Shown: positions 35,601-50,600, counted from the first letter of the stretch. The stretch: DNA of 64,000 bases from Struthio camelus (GCF_040807025.1 NC_090942.1:64746911-64810910), one strand, 5' to 3'. Notes: generated by a model not told the origin, from the sequence alone. Numbers and translations are program-made.

Positions 35601-38600
35601 GACACAACTGATGAACCACATTGGTTTTTTAGATTCATAAAATGTGGTGACTGGCCAGTTGGCTACTTCATCTGTGGAAAAGGGGCCAAGTTGCTTCTCC
35701 CTTTCTTTCGATGAAGGTAGAAATCTGAGCCTACTCCTTCTAGCCTTCTACCAGTTTTATTTACTATGGAATCTAAAGGAAGTGGATATTGGTTCCATCT
35801 GTCATGCTTGGTTGTAAATCAGTAGGTTTACAATCAGTAAATCAGTAGGTTTACAAGCTATCAAAAAGATTGATAGAGGAAATAATTGTGTGTATTATTT
35901 CCTTAAACTCTGTAATCTTAAAAATAACTTAGATGCTATTAAAGAATTTATTCGTGACAGAGTAAGTGGTTCTAGTCACCTAAGCAGCTGTTCTTTTATC
36001 AGAATATATGTAATAAATTTAAGATCTTTTTTGGCACACATTAGCGACTGAATGCTGGAGCAGCGAAGATAAAAATCTGACTTACAGTGTACGAGTGGTT
36101 ATAAAATTTCAGCTCTAAAATAACAGTCCTGATCAAAGGAGCATGGTTGCAGGGCGCACTGATTTGAAATGGAAACATTAATTACAGCTAAGGATCAAGC
36201 ATACCTCTTATCTACACTTAAGTTAAAAGTAATAAAGCAGCAAAGACTTGTCTTAAGGCCAAGCCTCCTGAATTAGTACCGATTGGTGCATCATCAAGCC
36301 TTTGTTCTGCTCTAAACACAAGCCCTGTCCATTTGAGAAATGGTGGTTAGAAATGGTTAGAAATGTCTAACTGAAATGAATATACAACATAAGTAATTGC
36401 ATTTCGTATTGCGTATGATATGCATAACCTGAAGTAGGACCGCCGAGGTCTGACGCCGCTGCTAGAAATAGCTGGGACGGTTGTTCTATGAGTTTCACTA
36501 AGTCAGCTTATGAGTCATGGCTGCACGGAGAGCTGTAATAGAAGTGCAAACCTTTATACATCAGGACATGTAAGAGCAGTGTTATCACACTTTTATCTGC
36601 AATTAAGTAATGGTTGGTTTTTAGCTGACAAACTCTGATCTGGTCACTGCCTCTAACTATTCTGCTAGTTAAGGACTTTGTTTCCGTGAAAGATTGAAAA
36701 GATTAAAATGTCTTGGGCTAAGCAGCTGGGTAATGGGGAAAGATCCAGGTTTGTGCCCTCGCTGATGGAAAGATAGATGAAGTAGAGGTAATATGAGTCA
36801 TGCAGCTTTAAGACTGTCAGGGAAACAATGGAATAAGATATGATATGTAGAGCAACACTTTTAAAAAGTGGCAAAACCACAACATGACTGGCCTGTACAA
36901 CTCATCAGCACAGTTTACCAGAGCCCATCACTGCAGGATTTGGAAGGATTACATATGTGAAATGCTAGAGATGATAGTTTCTCCATTAGAATGAAAATAA
37001 ACATATGGTATAAAGTTTCCAGACTCGCAAATTTCCCCGACCTTCAGCTGGGAGGGTTCAGTAGGGCCAGGATTTTCCAAAAACCGTTCCCTAGATTTTC
37101 TTGCATTTTTATCGGAAGCATCTTAGACCAGTCTGTCGGAGCTAATGTACCACATCAGAGTAAATGAACTAGTGCAATGAAAACATTTATATTTAATGTA
37201 AACCCATCTCCGGTCCTTGGTAATCAAGACCTGATCCAAGAAAGCCCCCGCAAGCCCCTAAAGAATAAGATTAATCCTTGAGATGGAGGAGTCTTTCACA
37301 AGGTTATTTGTACAGAGGTACAGAATTTCCATACAAAAGATTAAGAAATATATGGAAGTTCAACTCTTATATAACTTAACTGATTGGATGCAAAGGCAAT
37401 TGAAGTTTACTGTAACTGCCAGTTTTCTCATTTTCTTCTCTTCCACTCTCCCCTCTTTAAGCCTGCAATTATACCATTCCCCTAAGTATGAGAATATATC
37501 ATTCTTTACCTATTCTTTCTACTTTCTTACTGAATAAAATGGCCAACATGTTTGAGAAAAGATGCGACTTAACAATCAGCATTTCCCTGCTCTGCAGAAT
37601 TTACCTCACAGCTTCAGGAAAAAATTGGGAGCCACGTCCAGGTAATTTCACAAGAGTGCAACAAGAGGAGAGACGAAATCTTAGGATCAGGCCCTGAGCC
37701 CACTTTCAGGCTCTTCAACACAAGGAGAAAAAGGGGAGAAAAAAATTATTATTTCCTGCACCAGAGTAATGTGCTCTAAATGTTCTGCTTTCAAACACTC
37801 AAATTATACAAACCAAACAGTCTAAAGAGGTCTAAATGCCACAGTTAGGTGAGTTAGGTCTGCCACAGGTTTTATATAGAAAATGCTGATCATACTTTTT
37901 TATTTTATTTTTCTTTTGGATAACTAGTCATCACCTGGGCTTGAGCTCACAAGCGCTTTGACCTGAAACTCCTGGCTCTGTTAGTCAACCTGAGCTTAGC
38001 ATCTGAAGCTACAGCAGGTCGTTGCTGAGGTCGATGTATGATGTTAGTATGACCAGTAACTGAACACTTGTAATTTGCGTGTTAAAGCCTTTTGTCTCTT
38101 GCCTTCTCCAAATCCTGCCCTCACAGGTTTCGACAGCGCGCGATGAGCAGAACATGTTCGAGTCTGTCACTGCTCCATGCCTTAGCACTTCTGTAACGCT
38201 GCTGAACACACCCTGAGTGAAAACTAGCCACTGACTGTTCCTTTAACGCTTTTCGCTGCTGTGATCTTCCTCACCTCCTACTAACAGCTAGGAAAGGGCT
38301 CTGGCAGGGGCTGAGCGTGCCTTTGGGAGGCTCTCGCACTGAAAGCGGCAAAGCATTTGAACAAGCATTTCCTTGCCTGTCTCAATTGAGTGGACAAGGT
38401 TGTGTCGTAGCTTCTCTAAATACTTTATCATGCCAAATTGTGATGCTCTGAGCCTCAGCCTGCGTTCAGGTCCATAATAAGTAAGGGTAAGCGTGAGTGG
38501 CTTTGAGTTTTAAGTAAACTTCAGGTACCGCACCCTGGAGCAGAGTGGCCCTCCTGGGTCAGAGTTACAGTCCACCCAGTCCAGTCCACCCAGTCCTGTC

Positions 38601-41600
38601 CACCAGGGGCCAAGGCTGAGAGAAAGCTGGAGAGCAGAGTGAGCAAACAGGGATGCATCTCGTTGCCCCAGAATAATCTTCCAGCAGCCTGCAGCTCTGG
38701 GGCTTAGCAACAGAGAGGTTGAATCCTTCAGTCATTCTTCATAGGTTTTTATTCCATGAATGCAGAAGAACAGGCCCATGTCCTTGGTCTCGCAGCATCC
38801 TGGGGCAGTGAGTTTCACAGTTAGTTTCCACATTCGGAAATTGTGCGTTTAAGCTTTCTGCCCGATGGTACTCCTGCTGTTCTGTGCTCTGCGAGCCCCA
38901 GAGCTCTGGCTGAGTGGAGATGAGGCAAAAGTGGCCTCAGGGAGGGCCACTCCCGGCCTGAAGCGAAAGAGGCCATAAGGCAGGTGCTGGAAGAGCAGCT
39001 GCTTATTTTGCGGCAAACTCCTGGAAAGCCAAACTGGTGCCTGCTGCCACAAGGAAGGCTTGAGGCAAGGAGAGAGACAGTGGCTGCTGCGGGAGAAAGT
39101 CCCTTCCCAACAGTGCTTGTTGCCAGTCCCACTTCTTGCTGTTCCTTGGCAACAACAGAAACAAGAAATTTGACATCCTCTCTTCACAGTTGTTCTCCAT
39201 TCCAGTTCTCTCCAGCTCCTGCCTTCCCCATAGGAGAGGAAGCTTGGTCTTGGACCCTCTACTTGGACGTAGCAAAATTCACCTTTCAGTATCAACTGCT
39301 AGCAGAAGCAAAACTGAAGTTTGGATCTTCTCTCTTGACGGGCTAGGTGGCATTGCCTCATGGCACATGTCTGATCTGTGCAACTTGCTGCAGAGCAGGT
39401 GCAGTTTTCAAAGCAGTGAGCTGGTTCACTCTGTTTTGGTTTTCCTTTGAGTGGATCAGATGTCCTTGTCTCAGCAGAGCAATGTCTATGAAAACCATGG
39501 GAGAACATTGCCATTTGCCATTGACAGCCCTCAGCCATCATTGCTTTGAGCTGCCTCCTTGTTACGCAAAATATGGCAACAATGAGACATTTTCAGTCCA
39601 ATTTCAGTGACAGGTCAAATGATTGTAGTGAAATTCATGCTTCTTTACTTGGTTTGGCCTACTTGCATTTTGCTTGCCACATTGGCTAATGAGAGACAGG
39701 GCTGTTCTGAAAAAAATAAGTTTGCTCTAAGTTGCGGTTAACATGAGTAAACTTAACTGCAGAATGGACTGCCATATGGAGTACAAAAATACAGTTGTCA
39801 CTTGGACAGATCAAGAGATTTCTTGAACTCATCTTAAACTGAAGCAGTAAGAGGCCTAAAAAATGTACATTGATTCGTTTGTTGGTTCTTGACCAGCCTA
39901 CAAAACAACTGTCCGCAACTGGGAATTTAGGTCAGTAGATCCTCCTGAGCTACCACCTTTTGGATGGTGATGCTATCAACGGTAAGTTGGTTTGAAGAGA
40001 AAGAAGACACATCTGAATTTCTCCTTCCTGCTCTGCAGAAAGCTCTCCTAAGCCATGAAGTGTTCAAACAGCTTCTGATCAGATAGATGGCTGACCAGCT
40101 CTGCTACACCAAAAAGCTCTCTTGTTTGATAAAGAGATTTTATTAAATAGCTGTTGTAGGAAAGCCATTACTCTCTAGATAAGAAATTCTGAAATCACTT
40201 TGAAACCAAATGCATTTAGTTCTGCTTTTTGAGGACTCTTGTACTCACTCTTCCAGTGAAGTTTCTGCTTAGCTCCTCTTTCCAGTCTAATTCCATATTT
40301 GTGACAGTTTTGAAGAAAAGTGCAGAGCACGTTTTATTCGCAACTTGAAACACTGATGTTTGGAAGGGATGAGGGATAGTTAAACTGGATGAACTCCAGC
40401 AAGACCTTTGCGTGCATCTCACTGACTCGGTAGCATTGCAACAGACACAAGCAGGAGGCTGCAACTATATTTATTCTTTTTTTTCTCCTGTTAGACTCCC
40501 AAAGGTTCCTGTCTAGAGTCAGTGAAGATTGCTATTGATACTGGTTACCGCCATATAGATGGTGCCTTTGTCTATTACAACGAGCACGAAGTGGGACAAG
40601 CCATCCGGGAGAAGATCGCGGAAGGAAGGATCAAGCGAGAAGACATCTTTTACTGTGGCAAGGTGAGAAGTTGCATTTGGATTATTTACGCTAAATCCAG
40701 GATTTCTGTGGACAGGCTTTCATAAGAATGCCAGGGGTCAACATCTGGCATACTTCTAAGCCCAAGGGCCTTTATTTTTCTTTCCTGCTATTACTATAAT
40801 GCCTCAGAGTGTTATGAGCATAAGATTTGTTGTGTAACTCAGGAGTCATTGTGGTTCTTAGTTTAAAGCTCGGTTAGCAGTGGGAACCACGCAATACGCG
40901 TTCTGCCTAGTATCGTAGGTACCTGCAAGTTTAGACTATCGTGACACTCAGCAGTGCTGTTACTGTCCCACGTGCTGTGCTGACACAAGCATTTGTACAC
41001 TCACACAAGGAGCCTGATCTGGACAACGATCCTGCAAATGAGTTATTTTCTGTCAGAACAGTTCCCTGTATAGGTTTGCCGTGAGATTGCACAATGAAAG
41101 GAGTGGGGGCGAGCATGTGTATGTAAGTGTGTGTGTATAGGAGAACAGCAAGTGCTAAAGTCGGTACTACCGCCAGAGAATTATTCATCAAGACACACCC
41201 TTAGTTACTTTAGCATCTGTCATTGAAGATTTCTAGGTTCATGGATCGACTCACTTGGAGAGAAGAGGTTATCATACTTTCTCTTTAGATCCACAAGGCC
41301 ATTCAGAGTACCTCATGAGCTAGCTGATGCTTTAAAATCCAAACTGTAAGAGTTGCTGCTCTACTAGAAGAGTAAAAGGGGAATATCTGATAAAAGGGGG
41401 AACAGCTACAGTCACTAGATCACAGGTACAAGAGAGAGAGCCTGTTACACGTTGCTGAATAAAAACCAGATACCCTCAGAAAGTTAATGGTGCGTGTACA
41501 GTCTCTAATGGAGTTTACAGTCTCAGATTCCCCTTCTTGCAGTGCTTCTTTAGACATATCAGCCTAACGTTTTCCCTTTCACCTTTCCCAAATAAAATGT

Positions 41601-44600
41601 AGTCCACAAAAGTTACTCAGCTATCTTGGAAATAAATGTCATGGTTCCTAGAGTGAAAGATCCTTTGGGAGAAAAGGTCTGTTTTGCTGTGCTGTGAGCA
41701 ATTTGGTTGAGCTCTATGATCTAGGAAACTGAGGTTCGGATTGGGTTGTTTGCAGACCAAGTGGATTATCAACAGCTATAGAGCAATTTTCAAGTAAAGC
41801 AGTTTCCAGTCCGTAAAGTGTGCAAACCTTTTCCTAGTCCCCTGCTCAGCTCTACTGGTAACAATCTTGCCATCCTGAGCAAAGTTTCATGTCCTCAAAT
41901 TTTCCACCTTTATCAGGGTAATCTCTCATATGCCAAAAATGTTGATGTGGGTAACTCAAAATATTTTGTTTAAAATGTTTTACAGCTTCATTACTGCAAA
42001 TTACCAGTGAAATTTCAAATCAAAAACACAAGATTGTGCCAAAAGGTTAGAACCAGATGTCTTAACAATTTTGAGTCTTTAACTTGGCCTCCTGCTTCCC
42101 CTGCTGTTCCCTCCCCATATAAACCTTCAGATTCAGCAAGGGTGCATCTCTCGTTAAAGCTTTATCAGGATTCCAAACTTACTTTAATGATTAAACCTTT
42201 CTATATTCAGCTGTTTGATCCTAGTCACTAGATGGTTTTCCACACTACTTGAACATTGAGCCATTTATGAAATTGCGTCAGATTATAAGTTCAATTTTTC
42301 CTGGAAAAAAGTTATTCCCTAAACTGAGTGTCCTGGTAATCTCAAGGCTGCAAATCCCAGTACTATAAGAGTCAAGACCTTTCAGCCTTACTTAGAATTG
42401 TGAGATGGAATATATATGGATTTATCTTTCTGTTCTGCATCTTGTTTGTGCTTGACAAAACAAGGCTTTAACCTCAGATGCTCAGGCTGATGGTTCATTA
42501 GAGCACAACTATAGTCTTTAAAAAACCGTTCAAAGGCAGAAGTAGAAAGCATACCGCAACCAATTCGACCTGTCACAGCCAAGGATTTTCACAGGTCTAA
42601 TTGGACGTTTGCATAGCAGCTCTGAACTCAGAAGAAGAGTCGGACTGGATGTCCCTTACCTTACAAGCTTATGCATCTTCAGTTTTATGTACCTTATGAG
42701 CTATAGGCAAATATCCAGCCACTGAGAGATAAATGACTAACGTTAACTACTGCATCTTCTGGGAAAGGTGGTAGGTATAATAGATCATTCCTGAAAATAG
42801 CAGGCACAATAAAACTGTGTTTATTTGCAGGCTCTGAAATCAGAAGTGCTGGAAATTCACAGCACTTCTGAATACTCAAGCACCTCCTGTAGATCTTTCC
42901 TTAAACAAAGATGATGCACATCAAAGGCTGGTCCATCAGCAGTGACTAACAAGAACAGCTTCACGAAGAGGCAGTATTACTGGAATAGTGACTTTGTACA
43001 ATTGTGCTGCATCTGCCAGTTGAAATCATCAGCACTTGTACTTGGCTCCTGCTGCTGGCTGGCTGATCAGACAGAGCAGCTCAGTATCCAGAAATTTTAG
43101 AGGTTTTCTATCAATTGCCAACAACTCTCTTGGCTTATATAGCAAGACCTTTTTGGTCTCCTCTTTCATCCCAGGATATTTCTTTCATTAAACTAAAAGT
43201 AACATTTCCAGGGAATGTGGTGTCCTGAAATGCCAAAGCCAGCTGGCAGCTTTGACAGCTCAAATGTCTACATGGGTTCTACTTAGGTAGATATTACAAT
43301 AACTTGTACAAATCATGAAAACAGTTATGAAGCCCTAAGTTTCCATGGCATCTATTTATTAAGGTAGTATAAATGTTTGCCATTTTTGAAGGCTGTTTCT
43401 TTAGAACCTCTGTAGTTGTTTGAAAAGAAGTTTATTCACTGATAGGTACTTATCTCAACTCAACTGGACTCTGCTAGCAAAGACACTTAGAAAGACAGCT
43501 CCAAAACTACAAACATACCTCAAGTTATTATATTTCTAAAACACATTGACAAAACAAACTTGATATGAAGGGTATACAGAGTCAATTCCTTAGCTATATT
43601 TAAGCTCAAAAGAACATTTCATTTTACATGTGAAATGAAAAATCTACAATTGGCAAATACTTTAAAAAAATCCAGACCAAAGACTTTCAAGAACACCTTA
43701 AAAGTCTCAGAGCAAGATCTTGGTCCCTTTACTGTATTAGATTTCAACCAATGTAACCAGTGCTTAACAGATCATCAGTCCTTCATGCCTTGCAACATAC
43801 AGCTGGGGTAAGACCTAGTAAGAATTTCTGTATACTGATCCCTGCTTTGCTATATCACCTTATGGCAGCGTCAGATGTGCTGCTCTGACTACAGCTGAGC
43901 TTCAAGTTGACATATCCTTGCCTCTGCTGGCACAATAGAGCAGATACCTACTCCCTGTCCTGGGCCTTTGAAAATAATCTGGTTTTTAAAAGTTCTAAAA
44001 TACTTTAGAACTCAGCCAGTCTATGTCCTTTAACACCTTTAATCACTATCTTCTCCTGAAAAAAATCTGAATTCAGATGTTCCATGCCTCAAAGGTGGAC
44101 TCAATCTACACCTTGGCACGCTCCGACCGTCTGTATTGGTGGCAGAACTGGCTAGGCAACAACTGTACCAACAAATATCTGGATTTTCCAACCAAAAAAA
44201 GGTGCCAAAGATTTCGACATCATTCCAAATGTTACGTTTGCACACTGAAAGAAAAATAAGATTTGCCAGGTTATTGCGTGCAAGAAAATGGCACTTTTAA
44301 CCTTCGATTGTGTGTTAATACAGGTTTTTTTGGATCTTAACTGCAGTAATCGGTTACAAAGAGCTCTTGGTTACTAGTTACTATGCTATCGTTTTATTCT
44401 TGCAAGAGATCTGCATTAGCAGAGTTCAGTTAGAGATAACATTGAAAGTTAATCAACTGAGCACCCATAGCAACCTCAGGGCATAACCCATAAAGGAAAT
44501 AGTTGTGATTAAAAAGGATGAAAAGGCTGTGCTTTGACTAAATCACACCTACTTCACAGTAACTAAACCAGAACACATCTTTCAATGAGGACTGGGGGCG

Positions 44601-47600
44601 GGGGAATTAAAACTCCTCTAGGTCAGGCAATGATTCAGGGTCCATGACCACATGAGAAAACCAAAAGATTCTCTTTGTTTGCTGAGTGTTTGGCTATTCA
44701 ACAGCTAGCTCACATGATCTTAGCCTCTGCATTAAAACATAAAATTGACCACAGATTTCTTGTGGGAACAGTCAAAGTTTTCCAGTGAAAGCATGTGCTT
44801 GGAAAGCTCAGAAAACAAAATGAATCTGCCCAGTTTCATTGAGCAAGAGTTTGCAATTTGCCCAGCTTAAAAGAACCTGTCCTAAAGAAGTATGTAGTGG
44901 CTTTACTTGGTCGGCAGAGGGATAATCCTGGGCAAGAGTTCACTTCTTACCTCTGTATCTTCCTCTGGAAGAAGAGAGGAAAAGACCCCCTCACCTTTGC
45001 ACTGATGTAGACCACAATGGCTTCGCACTGCAAACAAAGTACTCTGTCAGAAGGACAAGAGCATGGTGGGAGAAACAGTGGGAGGATCCTCGCTATACCT
45101 CCTGGCAACCAAAAAAATGACTCTGTGCTTGCTTCCCCAGCTGTGGAATACCTGCCACCCCCCAGAGCTGGTGCGCCCAACGCTGGAGAAGACCCTGAAA
45201 ATCCTTCAGCTGGACTATGTTGATCTCTACATTATTGAGCTGCCCATGGCTTTCAAGGTGAAAAGAAAAATTACCCTAAAAATTGCACGGTTTGCTTGAA
45301 CCAGAGACTTTATCTGGCATCCTCCTTCCAGGTTCAAATCCACGCTGAAAATAGCACTTTGGCCAAATCGTAATCTACATTTCTGTGTGGAGGGGCTTAT
45401 AGCCCATGTGAGAGTAGTTACTGACAGCTGTAGGATAGGATCTCTCCACTGGAAGGACAGGACTCTTAACTGGGATTGAAAACACACTTTCTACACTGAA
45501 GACTTAGTGTAGCTGAAGCAGTGCATGTGTCTAAATCCTCTCTGAGCTATGAGGAGAGAGTTACCACAGAAAAAAAGGGGCTAGCAGCAAAGTTTGTAGC
45601 ATGGGTAGCAGAAGGGAAAAACCACCAAACTGACTTCCTTGCTCTGTCCCAGAAACCAAACAGCCTCAATAGTATTAGAAGTATTGGGCAAATCATGGTT
45701 GCGATCTTAATATCCTTAATTCTACAGTGCTTCTCTCAGACAGCTTTAGTTGATCACAGTTGGGCCCCAAACACGAGGTGTACCTCTCTTGCTCTTACAC
45801 TTCTGAAAAGCTAAAGCCTCCTAGTCCTTCATTCTGCTGGCCCTGGGTTACTTGTCTCTGTGCTTGAAAACCCTTCCGAACGCAAGGGTCTCATATGCCT
45901 CCCTTGCAACCAGCTTTTGCGAATCCCTGAACTTTCCAGTTCTGCTGCCTAGCTGGAGCTTGATTTAGAGTTTTCCCTCTGCAAGTACATAATATAATAG
46001 CACTAAAATTTGAAGACAGAGCTTCAACACACATTTATTGGTTCAAAACCACTTTAAATCTTTTTTCTTGGAGAGAATAGGACCAGGAAGCTAGCTGGCT
46101 AATTGTTTTTTTTTTTGGGGGGGGGGGTGGTTTAAGCTCTAAGCTGGGTGTATCTCTTTTTGCAAGGAAGACAGTTCTCCAGTTACTAAAATTATACTCT
46201 ATCATGGATTCTAAATTGCCAGAAACACTAGATAAGGAAGGATTTACCAATGTAGCAATCACCTTAGACCTGCAGTTTCTTCTTTCCTAAGGAAGCTTTA
46301 AGGCACATGTAAGAGTAATTGGACTCACAGTAAAATTTCATTTATATGGTCCCATGTATGGAATCCTTTTTTAAGGATATTTTTTAAAAATTCCCACCAC
46401 TTGCAATTTCCTGTTTCCCCTTACTTCTGTTTGTATTCTCTAATAGTTCGTTTTCCCACATACTGAAGGTCACTGTCTCAGAATATAAAGATGTAGACAG
46501 CTGGCTTTAAAATAATGTACATCAGACTCCCTGAGGCCTGTATCAACAAGCTGAGATATTAAGAGTAGCAGTTCTGGAACTTCATTCATGTCCCTCTTGA
46601 GAGAAGAGAAAGCAAAGTCACTTTCTGCCTGAAAAAAATATACATTTTGGGGTGCCAAATTAAAAAAAAAAAACATTTACGCAATGGCAGCAGGTTTCCT
46701 GGTTTTGCTCCCTCTCGCACACACACCCTTCTCATATGTGATGCTTGTCCTTGGTGAGGAGTGTGCAGCTGTAACACTAACATATTCCTACTTTGCCCTG
46801 CTCTGTAAAAGCTGACTACTTGAAAGAGCTTTCCCGTCTCCCCAAAAACCTAAAAAAACTGGCCTCTGCATGAAATCAGTGAAGAACATGAGACAAAGGT
46901 TACAGTCCCACTCCAGTAAACTGGTAAGAAACTTGTCTCTGCAGGTCCCAGCGATGCAAGCTCTCACAGGGGCTTTCAGGTGGAATAGGAGGAATCAGTT
47001 TTCCCGAGAGCACCGCTCAGAGGAGAAAAAAGCCACCACCCCAGCACTTCTGCATGGATCAGGAATGGCTGATATCTGGGGTGATTTTAAACATTGACTT
47101 ACTAGCAGTGACCAGCACCTCCCTGTTCTCTCTTCTGCAAAATCTCCATTCAAGACTACCATCCTTCCCACTTTTCCTGCTCCTGCCCCAGCTCCCCTTC
47201 CTCACTTTACCAAGAGGTGGCACACAGCCTGTCTGCCCTGATGAAGCACGAGACCAGCTGGAACATGCCTTCTCCTGGCCACTTCTTGCCTCTGCCCAGG
47301 GAGCTCCTACCTGCTAGCAGGTTTTCTAGTGGCTTCCTGGTCAGATTAATCAATAAGCAGGTGCCTGTGCACTAAATGACCCTTCCAAACTAAATTATTC
47401 TATGATCTAGCAGGAAAGCAGGTTATCTCAGCTTTATATTGAACAAGCCTGTTCCCAGTATCTTCTTGTCAGCTTTAGAGAATAAATCAAAACAGATCAA
47501 TGGTCTATTTGACTTCCTATTGCCTTCTGTTTATGCTATAGGCATTCACAAATTCTTAAATAGCTCTCGTGTGAAAAGCCCACTTATCAAAGAACACCTT

Positions 47601-50600
47601 GTGAAAGCAATGGGATGTGCAGGCCTGTCTTCTTGCATTTGTGTTGCTGATGAAATTGTTATCATGGGAGCAGGACTTTTCCTCTCACTAGTTACCAGCT
47701 CTCGTAGCTTTTGGGGTGCCCGTAGACTTTGACCATGACCTGATACTATCAGAACCCTGTGCACTGGCAGTGACAGTCATAGTGCTCGCACAGTGGCACC
47801 GCAGGAAGCTACCTTATGTCCATTCTAAGATCTGTGGCTGTCTACAGGGCGACAGCAAGAGGCGAAGAGTGCATTTGTGGGAATGACTGGTATTTTGTAG
47901 TCCATACAATCCCAAGCTAAGTGTGAGAAACTTCTAAAAGACTTTTTCAAAGACCTAGTAAACAAGATACTGTCACCATCAAAACACTGACTTTGTCAGT
48001 GCTTTCTCCATCTTTCTCCATCTGTAGCTGGGTCATTCATTCAGGAAATTCCTTGCATAAAAAATAATAGCTTGGCAGACATAGGTACTCCCTCGAGACT
48101 ACTGAGACAAAGACAACCTTATTTCAACACCCTATGCAGCTTCCTGTAGGTAGCAGGAAGGACTAAATCCTTGTGGAAATAGACAACAGCCGGTACCTCT
48201 AGACTCAGTCAAGATAAGTTCACATTCAAGCCACCCTTCATCCTAACTTTGTTGGCTTTTCAGAACATAAGTGGTAGAAACAGAGGAAAACAGAGAGGTT
48301 GACGAAATAGCTAATGTAGTCGCTGAATATTGACTGACATTAAAAAAAAGTAATGTTGAACCAAAGTTAATGAATTAGAAATGGAACAGAGTTTGAATTC
48401 AGATGGAACAGTTTTGAATTCAGAACCATCCCATGAACTCAGGGATATCCATCTGCTGTGCCTGTGTGGAACAAGCCTGTAGTCCATGGACAGTCTGGTG
48501 GGGTACCATGGGGTAGAATGGGGTTTTCCAAAATCTGAGGGGTGGTTTTGTAAGTAAGGCTTCCCCACCTAAGTTATGAGGGCAAATAGTCTGCCTTCTA
48601 ATAGTAAAAATGTATCCAACAATCACCTACCTCCTTCTAGTGAAGTTTTTTCCAATCAGACATAGCAAAAAAGGCAGCAGGTCTTTGTGGAATTCATTGC
48701 GGAAAGCCAGAACATTTGGAGGAGACAGCCTTACGGTTGTAACTTAGACCTTGGTCTCTAGAATCTGAAGCTGTGTTTTCCGTAGGCTCACTTTTCCCAT
48801 GGAATGTCTTGAATTTGAACTTCTTGACTGAATTGGGTGGCGCCAGTTGCTGATCATATTAGTCACAGATTCGTGTTCCCAAGGAATTGCCATGTCAACA
48901 TCTTATACACAGTCCTTTGAAATGTAGCTGTCTGAAGTCAGATCAAGTATCAACCATCACAAAAGGGTTTTCTTTGAAAAAAGTGAAATTAAGATCAGAT
49001 AGACAAGAGAGGGGGGCACTAAAGCATTGCCTGCAATAGCAACTAAGAGAAAGCAGAGCTCTTAAGCACCAGGTATCAGCTCATAAATCATCCCTGAAGT
49101 CCTGTTTATGCAGGACAGAGATAGGAAGAAAGAGCTGTTAGTGCTCAAAGAAAGATGGATAACGCACTTTAAAAGAAAGGTTCATGGCACATTCTATACC
49201 TGTGCATTCAGCCCTTTACTAGTAGCAGCTCTTGGAAATGGTCCCTCCAGCTGGAACTGGAAGCAGAACTGGTATTCTTCCCAAGTGCCTAGGATGCAAG
49301 CAGGATGGGGTAGAGGGCAGGGGAGAAGGAAGGAGCGAAGGAAAGAAGAGGAAAAAATATATATACAGATATACACACGTATATATAAAAAAAATATATA
49401 TATGCATCAGTACTCTAACCCAGCCCTTTGGAAGAAAACTAGTCCTTTGGATGCCTTGCCCTAAAGGTCAGAAGCTTATTGAAAAATAAGGCCATCCTGG
49501 AACTCCTGAGTATGCACTCATATGATAGTTCAGAACTGCATCCAAGGACTATCCAGCAGTGGAAGGTTGCTGGAGGATGTGGTAAGACCTGCATGAGTGA
49601 CTTATTGAACTTAGGGTGTTTTTAGAAAGCCTTTGAAATTTTATTTGCTAGTAGAAGCAGAGATTGTGGAAAATCTTTGTTCTGAGGAGTGAAGTGTGTA
49701 TGTGGTTTTGCTTTTCAGCCTGGTGATGCAATCTACCCAAAAGATGAAAATGGAAAAATTATCTACCATGAGACAGACCTATGTGCCACTTGGGAGGTAA
49801 GCAATCCCAACATTTATGTATGCTTTAAAAAAACAGATCCTCTTTCTCAGCTTTACTTGAGGCCTGCACAAACAGAGCAGAGGCATACTGACAGGCAAAT
49901 GGATTAAATTCTACTAGCTCTATGGATAAAGTTGACTACTGCCTACAGGGATGCTGCTTCTTGCCATCACTTAATTAAATCTTAAAAACAAAATAAAATA
50001 TTTGAGACATCTGACATCCACGTTCCTTTTTTCAGAGAGTGCATTTACTAGTTCAGATATCTGTAGCTTTATTCCAGGCTCTCCTGTTTTTATCACATCT
50101 TTGCAGCAGGAGAAAGTTGGAGCCCTGAAGAAAGAAGTGATTGGATTCTTCTCAGAAATAAAAGTTCTTCACCTTCAAGAGAAAACAGAATTTGCCCTAA
50201 AGCTCACCATTAAAAAAAATTAAAAGATTTAAAGACAGAGAGAGAGAGAGAGAAAGAGAGAGACATCAAAACAAGTTCACTCACTTCTGAATTTAGTTAC
50301 CAAATGAGGATGCAAAGCTTTTCTGCTTACAAAACTTGGAGGGAAGTAACATTTCTATGAAGGATTGCATCCTAATTTGTGGTGTGCTCAAGTACTATTG
50401 ACAGATGTTTCATTAAGCCTCCTGCCAATTGGCCTCAGGATCTCAGGGGAAGCAGAAAGTGGGAGTAGCAATGTCCTCACATAGACTCCTTCTGAAGCCC
50501 TGGACACTCTTTAATTCATGACCAAAGCTGGTCATTTCTCCTTCTGCACCAGGTATGCTGCAAAAGCATCACTAATTTAGCATGGTTCACCTGAAAAGAG

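Larger units (their letters stand above)
23662..40494 (+). other. AKR1D1: AKR1D1 intron 1 (16.8 kb)
   Basis: Bounded by AAA|gtaagt and a pyrimidine tract ending ttag. Contents: the tail of the CpG island; T/G homopolymers at 23881-23970; a G11 run at 27262-27272; a GC-rich open block at 27715-28134; HNF4-like motifs at 26622-26634 and 31361-31371; an A14 run near 32838; a perfect hairpin at 35517-35544; and small tandem duplications at 35814-35856 and 38567-38608. A long first intron with regulatory content is usual for such genes. Confidence 0.85.
45258..49718 (+). other. AKR1D1: AKR1D1 intron 3 (4.5 kb)
   Basis: Donor gtgaaa, acceptor ttttcag. It contains a T11-G11 homopolymer junction at 46106-46127, the CR1 remnant at 47378-47407, a 22-bp tandem duplication at 48381-48423, and an AT-rich microsatellite at about 49356-49404. 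Confidence 0.9.

Noticed and set aside
38984..39346. Overlapping open frames on both strands in intron 1 around 39 kb
   Set aside because: Several overlapping frames of similar length on both strands, none with recognisable motifs. Typical of chance.
42619..42655. CR1-like string GGACTGGATGTCCCTTACC
   Set aside because: The match to the CR1 3' region is short and lacks the CCTTCCAACC and ATTCTATG elements.
45325..45345. tRNA T-arm-like GGTTCAAATCC
   Set aside because: The flanking five bases do not pair to form a T stem, and no D arm, anticodon arm or acceptor stem can be drawn around it.
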